From contig CBCXVS010000080.1 of assembly GCA_965178525.1 (NCBI GenBank), positions 1-25,696 of the forward strand: DNA of 25,696 bases. Direction: 5' to 3'. Of the stretch, positions 7,517 to 15,752 are shown one piece after another. This stretch comes from CBCXVS01 sp965178525. GTDB lineage: Bacteria > Tectomicrobia > Entotheonellia > Entotheonellales > Entotheonellaceae. A program made the position numbers and the translations under genes. Positions within the stretch are counted from its first letter, which is position 1; every line of letters begins with the position of its first letter. The notes beneath the pieces were generated by a model. It was not told where the DNA came from and made no database searches. It was given only the letters and a program-made list of their open reading frames with translations.

Positions 7517-7951
7517 CTACTTGTCTGCAGCAGGCGATAGTTCATACAATTGCGTTTTGGCCTGAATTTGCTCATCCCATCCGCGCGCTCTGAGGTCGAT
7601 CATTAATCCCTCAGGGCCTTTGTACTTGCGATTGGCCCGCGAACTCTCGGGACACTCCGTGGCCGCTGCCGACTCGATCGTTTTGCAGGATGCTTCCAGG
7701 TCATCCACATAGAAGCCGATATGGTGCACGCCGGGGACGGTTGATGGCCCTTCGCCCATATGAGGCGCCTCCTGGCTTTGGAATTTGAGGATGGCGAAAT
7801 AGATATACCCGTCGGTGAGCCAGACCCCGTCATCCCCCGTGTCGCCGGGTTTGCGGTGCAATTCCGTCATGCCGAAGACTTCCTTGTAAAACGCCGCCGT
7901 CTTCGCCGGGTCTTCGCTGGATAAGGCGATATGCTTGATCCGTGGCGCCAT
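7517..7951 (-). CDS. VOC family protein (glyoxalase/bleomycin-resistance fold)
   Basis: This 144-aa single VOC module has two beta-alpha-beta-beta-beta halves. The first half begins RIKHIALSSEDPAKTAAFYKEVFG with metal ligand candidate His7. The second begins GVHHIGFYVDDLEA with His77. A final acidic ligand is Asp119 in GPEGLMIDL, where many homologues have glutamate. The family covers glyoxalases, dioxygenases and epimerases, and the reaction here cannot be told. The sequence around DPAKTAAFYKEVFGM resembles uncharacterised lactoylglutathione-lyase-like proteins. GGGAGAGG lies a few bases before the ATG. A 126-base gap separates it from the SGNH-like gene upstream on the same strand. Confidence 0.85.
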   Translation of the reverse strand: MAPRIKHIALSSEDPAKTAAFYKEVFGMTELHRKPGDTGDDGVWLTDGYIYFAILKFQSQEAPHMGEGPSTVPGVHHIGFYVDDLEASCKTIESAAATECPESSRANRKYKGPEGLMIDLRARGWDEQIQAKTQLYELSPAADK

Positions 7952-8062
7952 GGTGCCTCTCCCTGTTGTACTTCCATTAAGACGAGTCGGTAGACCGTGC
8001 GTCTACGCCTCATTACCTGGACCGTCATCATGTCGAGTCTAGGGGAGCATCGAGTCCGTGTC

Positions 8063-8078
8063 AAGCGTGGTGACGCTT
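8063..8078 (-). terminator. Small hairpin at the stop codon of the SGNH-like gene
   Basis: AAGCGT-GGTG-ACGCTT forms a 6-bp stem with a 4-base loop that starts at the TGA of the minus-strand SGNH-like gene. No T-run follows, so it is a weak terminator candidate. Confidence 0.25.
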
Positions 8079-9265
8079 CAAGGCAGGCGACCGAAAATAG
8101 CCAGTTGGTGATGGAGAAATCGAGCGATCTCGCGATGACCATAACGCGACGGGTGGCAATAATTTTTTTTGAGCGTATAGCGGTCCCAGTCGATCGCGGC
8201 CTCGGCAAAATCTAGAATCTTTTCGTCGGGATAGAGTGATCGCAATCGGCCGGCAAACGCTTGATGCTCGTACCGGTAGGTCGCGGTCATGGGCAGAAAT
8301 AGCACGATCGGCGTGCTGTCATAGGCTCTCGCAAGCGCAAAGAACTTCGCCATCACGGTCTCCAAAGGCCGGGTAAACTTGTGATCATCGTACGAAAGCA
8401 AATTGTCTTCTCGGGGACTGGAGAAGCCCACTTTTCTTTTCACCCGGGGCCACAAATGCTTCACCGTGTGCCCAAATGACACCATATAGGGAAAGTGTAT
8501 GGTTGGTTTTGTAGTCGCCCATATGTCACGAGCCTCGATCTGCCGGAGCAGCGCGAGGTAGTCATCTAGCGTGGGCGGCAGCGTTGGGACCGGATTGGGA
8601 TAAAACACCACGTTGCCACCTTCAAAGGCGGCAAAAGGTTTCACGCTGAGCGTAGCTGGGAAACCCGTCAGGAAACCGCGGAATATGTTCGGAAGCCTCT
8701 GGATGTTTGCATTCATGATCCCCAGAATAGTATACGGCGTCACATGCCCTGCCTCGGCCTTGTGCTGAAATTTTAAGTAGGCCTGATAGGGGCCATAGCC
8801 GGACACACCGAAGTTTTTCACGCCCACCCCAGTGAGTTCCTCCAGGCGCACAGCCCACGTTTCGTCATCATGGACTTCGGCGCTTTCTACAAAGGAATTC
8901 CCATAGGCCGCGACGTAGGGCGGAAAATGGTGTGGCGTCATACGGCTCCCATCTGTACCGAAATGATACGTGATCAGCTCGCCAACACAATTTTCCTCCT
9001 GGTAGGCATAATGTGGCTTATAATCCCATCCCAATGCCGGACTCCATCGTCCTCGCACCGTTTTTTGTTCTGCCACCTTCTTTCGATACGTCTCTTCCGT
9101 GTAATACTGCCGTAAGTCATCGAGATGCAGGTGAAAAAAGTTCGGGCGCCCATGCCGTAGCAAGGTGAGCGCTCCCCAGCCGATGAATTCGGCAGCTCCA
9201 ACCGCCATGAGCACCAAGCTGACCCAAAATGCGGCCTTGCGCCTTGGATGAAGCGCTGTTGGCAT
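8078..9265 (-). CDS. Membrane-anchored SGNH-hydrolase-like protein
   Basis: This 395-aa protein has one N-terminal membrane helix (about 12-36) after a basic start, so the bulk is probably periplasmic. The SGNH blocks can be followed in order. Block I is AAYGNSFVESAE with Ser124. Block II is NFGVSGYGPYQAYL near 151-164. Block III is LGIMNANIQ with Asn185 or Asn187. Block V is NYCHPSRYGH with His371. Two Asp positions differ from the usual pattern: GDS reads GNS (Asn123), and the Asp three residues before the final His is Asn368. The nucleophile and histidine remain. The fold resembles acetylesterase-type proteins of exopolysaccharide systems, but no polysaccharide genes are adjacent. ATG is preceded by a short GAGG. 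Confidence 0.62.
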   Translation of the reverse strand: MPTALHPRRKAAFWVSLVLMAVGAAEFIGWGALTLLRHGRPNFFHLHLDDLRQYYTEETYRKKVAEQKTVRGRWSPALGWDYKPHYAYQEENCVGELITYHFGTDGSRMTPHHFPPYVAAYGNSFVESAEVHDDETWAVRLEELTGVGVKNFGVSGYGPYQAYLKFQHKAEAGHVTPYTILGIMNANIQRLPNIFRGFLTGFPATLSVKPFAAFEGGNVVFYPNPVPTLPPTLDDYLALLRQIEARDIWATTKPTIHFPYMVSFGHTVKHLWPRVKRKVGFSSPREDNLLSYDDHKFTRPLETVMAKFFALARAYDSTPIVLFLPMTATYRYEHQAFAGRLRSLYPDEKILDFAEAAIDWDRYTLKKNYCHPSRYGHREIARFLHHQLAIFGRLP

Positions 9266-9682
9266 GTCCTCATTCCGTCAGTGTGAGTAAAATCCGTCCT
9301 CTACGTTGTCATCGTATGGTGTTCGGGCACCGACCCCGGTGACTGGAAACCTGGTTGGCGCCCGGGCTGCCACCGCGATGGCGAAACTCGGAGATGGCCT
9401 GATCCGGATTATCCGTATGCCGAGGTGGCCGCGACGCCGCTTCCGGTGTTGCGGTCCCCACCCATCCACGTTCCTTCGTCAAAAGCGTCATTTTTCTCTT
9501 CGATGTGTGATCACGCCGTCGACACCCTATCCAGGCGGTTGGTTACGCTTGACCGAGTAGCCGTATGACTCTACAATCGACTGCAAAAAGTACGCCATGA
9601 TGTCTCGCCTCGGAGGGTGCCTGACAGACAATAGACACCATGGCGTCACCACAACGTTGCGCGAAATGGCTGGTGGGGTCTT
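9266..9682. other. Gene-free stretch, 417 bases
   Basis: This lies between the divergent starts of the SGNH-like gene and the helix-hairpin-helix gene. Short frames on both strands are rich in Arg and Pro and have no ribosome sites. I see no repeat of the families found elsewhere in the window. The promoters of both flanking genes presumably lie here, but no clear -35/-10 pair is visible. Confidence 0.4.
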
Positions 9683-10351
9683 ATGATACCTGAGACGCTT
9701 TGGATGATCGCCGCCTCAAAAAGTGTACCGTTTTCTCTGGCTGCGGCGAAAGGGGCCTTGACCGCAGGAGGGCCGTCCGTGATCAAGGCGGTGTTGGTGG
9801 CCAAGGGCGCGATGGCGGCCACGTACGGCATGACCGCCAAGTGGCTCACATCGTTCTTTCGTTCACCGTTTGGCGCTGGCGTGATCGGTGGGGGGGCCGC
9901 TTTCTGGTTATTGGCGCAGCAGCAGAACCGGCGCACGGCGTTGCCTCCGCACCACGCGCAGGAACAGACCGAGACGCAAGACGCCGAGGTGGCACAGTTA
10001 CAAGAACGCCTGACGGAGGTTGAAACCCAACTCCAGAATTTACAGGCCACCCGTGCAGCAGGGGCTTCTGAAGCTGCCGAGCCCCTGCTGCCCGATCAGC
10101 TCGAACGGATCAGCGGTATCGGTTCAGTCTATGCCCGTCGTCTGCACGAAGGGGGCATTTATACGTTTGCCGCTCTGGCGCAACTGACGCCCGAGCAGAT
10201 TCTCGCCCTCGTCGCATCCGAGGGCAGCACGCGGCGAATCGACCCCCAGGAGTGGATTGACCAGGCGCGTCAACTGGCAGGCGGTGGCGAATCGCATCGG
10301 TGCGGGAAGGGCACGGTCTCTTCCCGTTTGCGGCCTTACGCGACACGGTAG
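9683..10351 (+). CDS. Membrane, coiled-coil and helix-hairpin-helix protein
   Basis: This 222-aa protein has three visible parts. An Ala/Gly-rich N-terminal region includes a membrane helix at about 63-79 (FGAGVIGGGAAFWLL). A predicted coiled coil covers about 98-124 (EVAQLQERLTEVETQLQNLQ). A C-terminal helix-hairpin-helix module covers about 138-180, LERISGIGSVYARRLHEGGI followed by TFAALAQLTPEQI. The last part is the HHH_5/DUF4332-like domain, normally a DNA- or protein-contact module. Topology suggests the coiled coil and HHH are cytoplasmic or on one membrane face. Function is unknown. A GGTGGGG lies about 4 bases before the ATG. Its last 16 bases overlap the end of the convergent enolase-superfamily gene. 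Confidence 0.7.
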   Translation: MIPETLWMIAASKSVPFSLAAAKGALTAGGPSVIKAVLVAKGAMAATYGMTAKWLTSFFRSPFGAGVIGGGAAFWLLAQQQNRRTALPPHHAQEQTETQDAEVAQLQERLTEVETQLQNLQATRAAGASEAAEPLLPDQLERISGIGSVYARRLHEGGIYTFAALAQLTPEQILALVASEGSTRRIDPQEWIDQARQLAGGGESHRCGKGTVSSRLRPYATR

Positions 10352-11424
10352 CGCTGTACCGCCGCGTCATCGAGTTCGAGACCCAAACCGGGCGCGCTCG
10401 GCGCAATGAGGTGTCCATCTTCTAAGACTGGCATTGCCCGCAGGATCGCGGCGGATCGCGGCATGTACTCGACCATGTAGCCATTGGGTACTGCGGCCAG
10501 GAGGTGGACATGGACTTCCGGCACGACGTGACCACACACCGGAATCCGGTGCGCCTGGGCCAAGGCCGCAATCTTGCGTCAGGGGGTGATGCCACCGACT
10601 CGGGCCAGATCCATGATGGCGATATCCACGCCCCGCGCCTGTAACAACTCGCGGAAAGCGCCGAGCTGATACAGATGTTCACCGCCAGCCACCGGAACGT
10701 CCAGCGTCTGTGCGAGCTGTGCCAAGCTCGTGACATCCTGATGATGCACGGGGTCCTCCAGCCAGCAAATACCAGCCTCTTGGAGCGCGTGGCCGGTGCG
10801 CATGGCTTGTGGCAGGTCCCAGCTCTCAGTCCCATCGACCATGATCTGCATCTGTGGACCCGCTGCCTCTTGGGCGGTGCGGACGCGTTGGGCCTCGACA
10901 GCCGGGTCGGTTTCCTTACCCAGGCGCAGCTTCAGGGCGCCAAAGCCCTGGGCGGCGTGCTGCGCGGCAGAAGTGGCGAGGTCGTCGAGCGATAAATTGT
11001 ACCAGAGACGATCACTCGCATACGCCGGCAGGCGATCGCGGTAGCCGCCCAGGAGCCGGTATAGCGGCTGCCCCAGGGCTTTTCCGGCTGCATCCCACAT
11101 CGCAATGTCGAGCGGAGCAATGGCACAGTGCAGCATGCCGCCAGGACCCACCCAATCGCCACGTCGAGCTAGGCGTTCCCAAGCGGCTTCAACGTCCAGC
11201 ACGTTGACGCCGAGTAGGTGCTCGCTGAGTTCACGCGTTGCCTGCGCAATAGCGCGTATCAGTTCCCCTCGGGGATAGACAATATAACCTGTCCCCTGGA
11301 TCCCATCCGCCGTCGTCACCCGGGCGAGCACATGCCAATTCGCATCCACCTGCCGCCCGCCCGCGACATAAGCGTTGTCCACCGCGACACGCAAGACATC
11401 GACGTCAACACCCGTAATCTTCAT
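10336..11424 (-). pseudogene. Mandelate racemase/muconate-lactonizing enzyme family, interrupted by in-frame TGA
   Basis: The whole frame is 362 codons plus TAA, normal for the enolase superfamily (acid-sugar dehydratases, racemases). The barrel ligands are Asp197 (MVDGTE), Glu223 (WLEDP) and Glu249 (GGEH). The KxK site reads Lys165-Leu-Arg167. At codon 282 (10579-10581) a TGA follows GGITP, where the family usually has Trp before RKIAALA. The frame then continues without shift to CGHVVPEVHVHL, with the expected base His299, and on to the end. A product stopped at 281 lacks His299 and the last barrel strands. It is either a recent nonsense mutation, a sequencing or assembly error, or readthrough. 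It stands alone, with a 131-base gap to the MBL gene. Confidence 0.8.
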
Positions 11425-11503
11425 TCTTATTTCCTACTCCGAAGGAAGGTGATGCGATGCACGAGGCTCCATGATACATGCAGGCGGAAGCAGACCCTCT
11501 TTC

Positions 11504-11555
11504 ATTCCGCATTCCGTTTCTTAGTTGCTCCCCGCAGGGGGCCGCAATCCGCAAT
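11504..11555. repeat. Heptad repeats in reverse orientation after the MBL gene
   Basis: ATTCCGC-ATTCCGT at 11504-11517 and CCGCAAT twice at 11542-11555 flank a GC-rich imperfect stem (CCCCGC / GGGG, about 11530-11541). Read on the minus strand, the units are the same GCGGAAT/ATTGCGG words as at 7357-7387. The second pair abuts the TAG of the MBL-fold gene. Confidence 0.65.
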
Positions 11556-12395
11556 CTAGAGGACTTGCCAAATACGGCGGCCTTGCAGACGGACAACCTT
11601 GCCAAATCCCGGAGCCGGGAAATGGCCTGACGCCACGACCAGTCCTTCCTGCTCCAACCGCTCCATGAGGGTGCGGCGGGTCGTTTTCGTCTGCTCCGGG
11701 TCCATGTCAGCCCGTGAGACCCAATCCGTCTCATGGACCTGCGCCGGGTTGTGGGCGACGTCGCCCAAGATGAGGGCCTGTTCGCCCTGAGATGTGATCA
11801 GGATACTCATATGTCCCGGCGTATGTCCGGGCGTGGGCAGCGCGGTTAGCTCACGGGTCAATGTGTGTTCCCCGTCCATGAATTCGATGAGATCCAGCTC
11901 TTCCAGGGGCCAGACACAGGCCGGCGCATTGGGGAAGCGTTCCGCCTGCACCTCGGCTCGGTGGCAGGCCTCCCAGTCCTTCGTACTCATCCAATAGCGG
12001 GCATTTGGAAAGGTCGGGGTATATCTCCCATTCTGCGACATGAGGTTCCAGCCCACGTGATCCCGGTGCAAGTGGGTGAGGACGACCATATCAATATCAT
12101 CGGGTTGGACACGGTTGGCTTTAAAATCCTCCAGCAGTTTGCCCCAGGGCGCCTCGGGCGCATCTGCCGGTGTCGGCCCCATGCCCGTGTCGACCAGGAG
12201 GGTGCGCCCGTCCGACCGCACCAGGAAGGAACCCAGGTTAAAGCGGACCTTGTGTTCCTCTGTGAGGTGAGATTCGTACTGCTGCCAATTGTCGCCGGGA
12301 ATGGACGGGAAAAAGTTGCAGAGATCGAATTCGAGGATGCCGTCCGATAGCGACATGATTTCGACATTCCCGACTTGGATCATATGGTTTGCCAT
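11556..12395 (-). CDS. MBL-fold metallohydrolase
   Basis: This 279-aa metallo-beta-lactamase-fold enzyme has a full dinuclear site: THLHRDH (His108, His110, Asp112, His113), His195 in PTPGHTPGHMS, Asp212 in GDVAH, and His258 in ASGHFP. The N-terminus (VEIMSLSDGILEFDL) and spacing fit the group that includes quorum-quenching lactonases and related esterases. The substrate cannot be assigned. AAGGAGGG lies 6 bases before the ATG, an excellent ribosome site. No signal peptide is seen, so it is probably cytoplasmic. It is transcribed toward the enolase-superfamily gene, separated by a heptad repeat. Confidence 0.88.
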   Translation of the reverse strand: MANHMIQVGNVEIMSLSDGILEFDLCNFFPSIPGDNWQQYESHLTEEHKVRFNLGSFLVRSDGRTLLVDTGMGPTPADAPEAPWGKLLEDFKANRVQPDDIDMVVLTHLHRDHVGWNLMSQNGRYTPTFPNARYWMSTKDWEACHRAEVQAERFPNAPACVWPLEELDLIEFMDGEHTLTRELTALPTPGHTPGHMSILITSQGEQALILGDVAHNPAQVHETDWVSRADMDPEQTKTTRRTLMERLEQEGLVVASGHFPAPGFGKVVRLQGRRIWQVL

Positions 12396-12739
12396 GACGT
12401 TCCCTCCTTGTGCGGTATCGAAAGTAAGGACTGTATTCTATCATAAGGCTCTGTCGGAGCGGAGAGAAAATCCGGCTCCGCGAAGGACGCGAAGAAACGC
12501 GAAGGGCAGTTCAAAAACATCTCCGAGGAGATAATGATCTACCGTATTCTGGGGGATAGCGATACCCACGTTGGCGGCTAGGTGTCCTGCATCAGGAGAC
12601 ACGAGGCGCTATCGTAAAACGTGTCAGATGCTTGGGTGTCGAGATAGCGGTAGGGCCGGCCTACGCCTTCGTGAATGGAACTGATAAAGGGGTCGGATCT
12701 TGAGTTTATGGTACGGAAAAAGCCGAAAGAAGCGTCACT
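12396..12739. other. Repeat-bearing gap of 344 bases
   Basis: No gene is supported. It holds the second copy of the dispersed 18-mer at 12477-12494 (TCCGCGAAGGACGCGAAG), followed by another CGCGAAGGG at 12498-12506. At 12686-12707 the stretch AAAGGGGTCGGATCTTGAG resembles the GGGGTCAGATCTTGA-type motif I associate from memory with REP-associated tyrosine transposase elements. This looks like insertion-element debris downstream of the coiled-coil gene and upstream of the MBL gene. Confidence 0.4.
12477..12494. repeat. Dispersed CTTCGCG-type repeat, copy 2 (inverted)
   Basis: This is the exact reverse complement of the 18-mer at 337-354. A further CGCGAAG unit follows, so the local period is 9-10 bases. 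Confidence 0.6.
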
Positions 12740-13570
12740 CTAAACGGACAGACGCCGGAAAATCATAAATCCGTCCGACAGGTCATCACCAACCTTGCAC
12801 TGGACTTCACGCGCGTCCGCACGCTGGCGAGTATCTGCCGCGGCCCACCTTTCTCCGATGACCATGCCCATAGCCTGAGCGCCCGCTCGTTGAAGCGTTG
12901 CCGCTCGGCGGGCGGCAAGGCTAATGTCGTGGCTATCGACCTGGAGCGAGACTTCGATCACAGCAACCTGATCGCCCTTGCACCAGAGGAGGTCGGCGAG
13001 GGAGGGATCTTCGTCATCAGCGAGGAGATCAGCCACTGGCAAGGAACTCAGGAGCGCTGAGAGGCGCTGCTGCACGAGCGGCTGATCGAGCGCGCCTCCC
13101 TCTCCACCTTGAAATAGGACGGACGCTCGTCGTATGATCGTGCGTTCATAACGCTCGCCCTCACGGCGTCCGGCTTCTCCGCGTTGCCAGTCGTGAAGAC
13201 TGTCCAGTTTTACGACCAGCGCTTGCACCTGTATCTCCGTGTGGCGTTGAGCCTGCACCAGATCCTGTATCATCGCCTCGGTCTGTTGCTGGGCTTGTGA
13301 CAACTGTTCCAGGCGTTCGTCGATGCGCGCTTCCGTCCGCTCCAGACGTGCTTCGGTACGCTGCTGGGCTTGGGCCAACTGCTCCAGACGTGCTTCGGTA
13401 CGCTGCTGGGCTTGGGCCAACTGCTCGACAACTGCAGTGAGCCGGTCAAACCGATCCGGCAGAGTTTGCATGGCATCGACGAGCAACAACCTGCGAAGCT
13501 GCGTGCGCAATTGTGGCTCAGCTTCCAAAAGTTGCAAGAAGGTCTGGAGACCATTCGCCGTCAAGGCCAT
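12740..13570 (-). CDS. Coiled-coil protein with PD-(D/E)XK-like C-terminus
   Basis: This 276-aa protein has a short helical head, a long coiled coil at about 40-122 built from 14-residue units (QLAQAQQRTEARLE repeated), then a globular C-terminus at about 140-276. The C-terminal pattern, DLLWCKGDQVAVIEVSL followed by RRAATLQRAGAQAMGMVIG, matches the restriction-endonuclease-like fold seen in DUF3782-type proteins. Candidate acids are Asp193 and Glu206. The usual Lys two residues after Glu is Ser208, so catalysis is doubtful. Such proteins are common and uncharacterised in cyanobacteria and other multicellular or large-genome bacteria. The ATG has only a weak GGAT upstream. A TATAAT-type promoter lies about 145 bases upstream. 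Confidence 0.72.
   Translation of the reverse strand: MALTANGLQTFLQLLEAEPQLRTQLRRLLLVDAMQTLPDRFDRLTAVVEQLAQAQQRTEARLEQLAQAQQRTEARLERTEARIDERLEQLSQAQQQTEAMIQDLVQAQRHTEIQVQALVVKLDSLHDWQRGEAGRREGERYERTIIRRASVLFQGGEGGALDQPLVQQRLSALLSSLPVADLLADDEDPSLADLLWCKGDQVAVIEVSLQVDSHDISLAARRAATLQRAGAQAMGMVIGERWAAADTRQRADAREVQCKVGDDLSDGFMIFRRLSV
13340..13423. repeat. Two exact 42-bp tandem units inside the coiled-coil gene
   Basis: The 42-base unit beginning CTCCAGACGTGCTTCGG occurs twice back to back without mismatch (13340-13381 and 13382-13423) and encodes 14 residues. Degenerate units continue on both sides. Base-perfect identity suggests recent duplication, so copy number may vary between strains. Confidence 0.9.
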
Positions 13571-13714
13571 TTTGCGTCATCCGTTCGAAGTCCGGTTCAA
13601 TGTTTGCTTGTCCGGTAGGTCACACAAATCCTTGATGTGGGTAACCGCGATCATAGACCGTCTTTCGCACCGCGTCCTGACATGATGCCCCACCGTATAT
13701 AGCGTCGGTCACGT

Positions 13715-13744
13715 ATTATACGCCGATCCCAGTAGCCACCACAA
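13715..13744 (-). promoter_or_regulatory. Candidate sigma-70-type promoter for the coiled-coil gene
   Basis: On the minus strand TTGTGG (complement of 13739-13744) and a perfect TATAAT (complement of 13715-13720) are separated by 18 bases. The downstream gene starts at 13570, which gives a leader of roughly 135-145 bases. The -35 is only half matched. Confidence 0.4.
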
Positions 13745-13828
13745 TCTTCCGAGGGAAATGGCGAAGCCGCATGATGACTTGGACCCCAAGGGCTAGGGCG
13801 TAGGCAAGACGTCATGGTGTCGTGATGA

Positions 13829-14596
13829 TCAGGTTTTGTAATCCGGGCTGTCCCGATCCAGCAAGCGGAGCAGGGCCGGCCATTCATGTTTGCCAGGCCA
13901 AAATTGCTCATATTGCCGGGCCGCGCGTTCGCAAATCTCATCCGGCGGCGCCTGCAACCCTTCGCCACTTGACAACACCTGCATCTGGATCTGACACGCC
14001 CGCTCCAGGTAATACATCAGCATAAACGCTTCGCCCACGCTGCGCCCGGCGGTCAGCAGGCCGTGATGCCGCAAAATCATAGCGTACTTGTCCCCTAGAT
14101 TCGTGGCCAAGCGCTGGCGCTCCGCGAGATCGACCGAGACGCCCTCGAAGTCGTGGTAGGCAATGCGATTGTAGAACATCATCGCATCTACGATAATGGG
14201 CTTGAGACCGCAGGCAAGCGCCGAGACGGCTTGGCCGTGCGGGGAGTGGGTGTGCATCACACACACGATGTCGTCACGTACGGCGTGGATGGCGCTGTGA
14301 ATGATAAATCCGGTCACATTCAGATCCGCCTGGCCATCCACCACATGGCCGTCGAGATCAATCTTGACTAGGTTCGACGCCGTAATCTCATCGTAACGCA
14401 GTCCGAACGCATTGATCAGAACATGATGATCAGCACCGGGCACACGCGCGGTAATGTGATTCCAGATGACATCACTGAATCCGAACCGATCCGCCAGCCG
14501 ATAGCAAGCGGCCAGATCGACGCGGACTTGCCACTCATCCTCATGGCAAGAAGGGGGTGGCATAATCAGGGACGATGCACGGGGTGTGACGGTCAT
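13829..14596 (-). CDS. Class II aldolase/adducin family protein
   Basis: This 255-aa zinc-dependent aldolase-fold protein has metal ligands in the expected places: His115 and His117 in MHTHSPHG, and His177 or His178 in LRHHGLLTAG. The N-terminal GFSDVIWNHITARVPG and the VKIDLDG strand are also typical. The family contains fuculose-phosphate aldolase, ribulose-phosphate epimerase and decarboxylase-type members. The substrate is not deducible. CAGGAG lies 5 bases before the ATG. It follows the dioxygenase gene by 27 bases on the same strand, so the two are probably one operon. Confidence 0.87.
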   Translation of the reverse strand: MTVTPRASSLIMPPPSCHEDEWQVRVDLAACYRLADRFGFSDVIWNHITARVPGADHHVLINAFGLRYDEITASNLVKIDLDGHVVDGQADLNVTGFIIHSAIHAVRDDIVCVMHTHSPHGQAVSALACGLKPIIVDAMMFYNRIAYHDFEGVSVDLAERQRLATNLGDKYAMILRHHGLLTAGRSVGEAFMLMYYLERACQIQMQVLSSGEGLQAPPDEICERAARQYEQFWPGKHEWPALLRLLDRDSPDYKT

Positions 14597-14623
14597 GACG
14601 GCTCCTGAGCGATGCGGATTATG

Positions 14624-15682
14624 TTATTTGAAAAGCGTCACCAAGATCTTGCGGTCCCCAACGAACGACATGCGTGCATGTTGCGCCAAGAGATTGTCCA
14701 CCATGAGCAGGTCGCCTGGTTGCCACGTCACCGCGACTGCAGATCGCCAGGCGGCTTGGCGCACGTGCGCCACGACATCGTCGGAAAACGCGGCGCCACC
14801 CCCGTAGCGGCAGTGAAACGGGTAGTGATGGTCCTCACACTCGGCATGGACAAATGACGGGTGGGATTTGAAATAGGACGCATGATGCGGCGGAATCTGG
14901 TTGAACCAGATCTCCTCACCTGTTTTCGGATGGGTTACCGTTGCCGGCAACACATAGCGGTAGGTCAGATTGCCGGCGGCATCCCACTCATAGTCATACT
15001 GGTGCATCTGACAAAACCGTTCGACCGCTTGCGGATCGTCGGTGCAAAAACTGTCCTGCCAGGACGTGTAGGTCGTGTTGCTGCGGCTGGGCAGATAGCG
15101 TATGTATTGAATGCCTGTCCGTTTTATGGCCTCGCGCACGGCGGGATCGATCTGCTGCGTGTAGTGTCGCACATCGACAATCGGGGTTTCACCCCCGTGC
15201 GTGGGCGGGGTGAGGCAAAAGAGCAAAAGCTTGGATGGGTAGACGCGGGCAAAGGCCATTTCATTATGGGGCTCAATCGTGTAGTCGGGGGGATCATCGC
15301 TGGCTGTCATCACGTTGGCCTCGACCTCGTGACGGACGCCTGTGCCGCTTTCATATCCCATGGTATCATAGCCCAGGCCAGTGACAAAACGCGCCAGATC
15401 CGCCGCCGTGGCGAGTGGAAGGCCCCGCACCAGGATGGCGCCAACTTCATGCAAGACGCTGTCCGTCCAGGATGCGACATCCGCGGCCCACGTCTCTGGA
15501 GGCATACGGGCTGTGAGCGCATCTGACGCCGGGCACAGCACCAGAGGAAACGTATCGGTGGCAGGGTGAGCCAGAGTCGCCGGCATGGCGGGATGATCGG
15601 ATCCGGGAAGAAAAGGGCGATTGGCGATGCGCACGGGTGTGGAAGGGGCTGGCAACGGATCGGCGGTTATCAAATGTGTCAT
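14624..15682 (-). CDS. TauD/TfdA-family Fe(II)/2-oxoglutarate dioxygenase
   Basis: This 352-aa non-haem iron dioxygenase has the facial triad His139-Asn-Glu141 (PHNEMAF) and His335 (LLAQHARMSF). Arg344, nine residues later, is the expected 2-oxoglutarate salt-bridge residue. LFCLTPPTHGGETPIVD is the usual strand after the first ligands. I place the start at ATG 15682 because GGGAG lies just upstream. An in-frame ATG at 15721 has no ribosome site. About 75 N-terminal residues precede the core, longer than TauD itself. The close downstream class II aldolase suggests oxidation followed by C-C cleavage of a small acid, which is inference only. Confidence 0.85.
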   Translation of the reverse strand: MTHLITADPLPAPSTPVRIANRPFLPGSDHPAMPATLAHPATDTFPLVLCPASDALTARMPPETWAADVASWTDSVLHEVGAILVRGLPLATAADLARFVTGLGYDTMGYESGTGVRHEVEANVMTASDDPPDYTIEPHNEMAFARVYPSKLLLFCLTPPTHGGETPIVDVRHYTQQIDPAVREAIKRTGIQYIRYLPSRSNTTYTSWQDSFCTDDPQAVERFCQMHQYDYEWDAAGNLTYRYVLPATVTHPKTGEEIWFNQIPPHHASYFKSHPSFVHAECEDHHYPFHCRYGGGAAFSDDVVAHVRQAAWRSAVAVTWQPGDLLMVDNLLAQHARMSFVGDRKILVTLFK

Positions 15683-15752
15683 GGTGCTCTCCCTGTCATT
15701 CCTCAGAGATCGTGGAAACATACCCTATGTCAGTCAGAGCCCAAGGGAACAT

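Noticed and set aside
10579..10581. TGA as a selenocysteine codon
   Set aside because: The family has Trp here, not Cys, and I see no SECIS-like hairpin just downstream.
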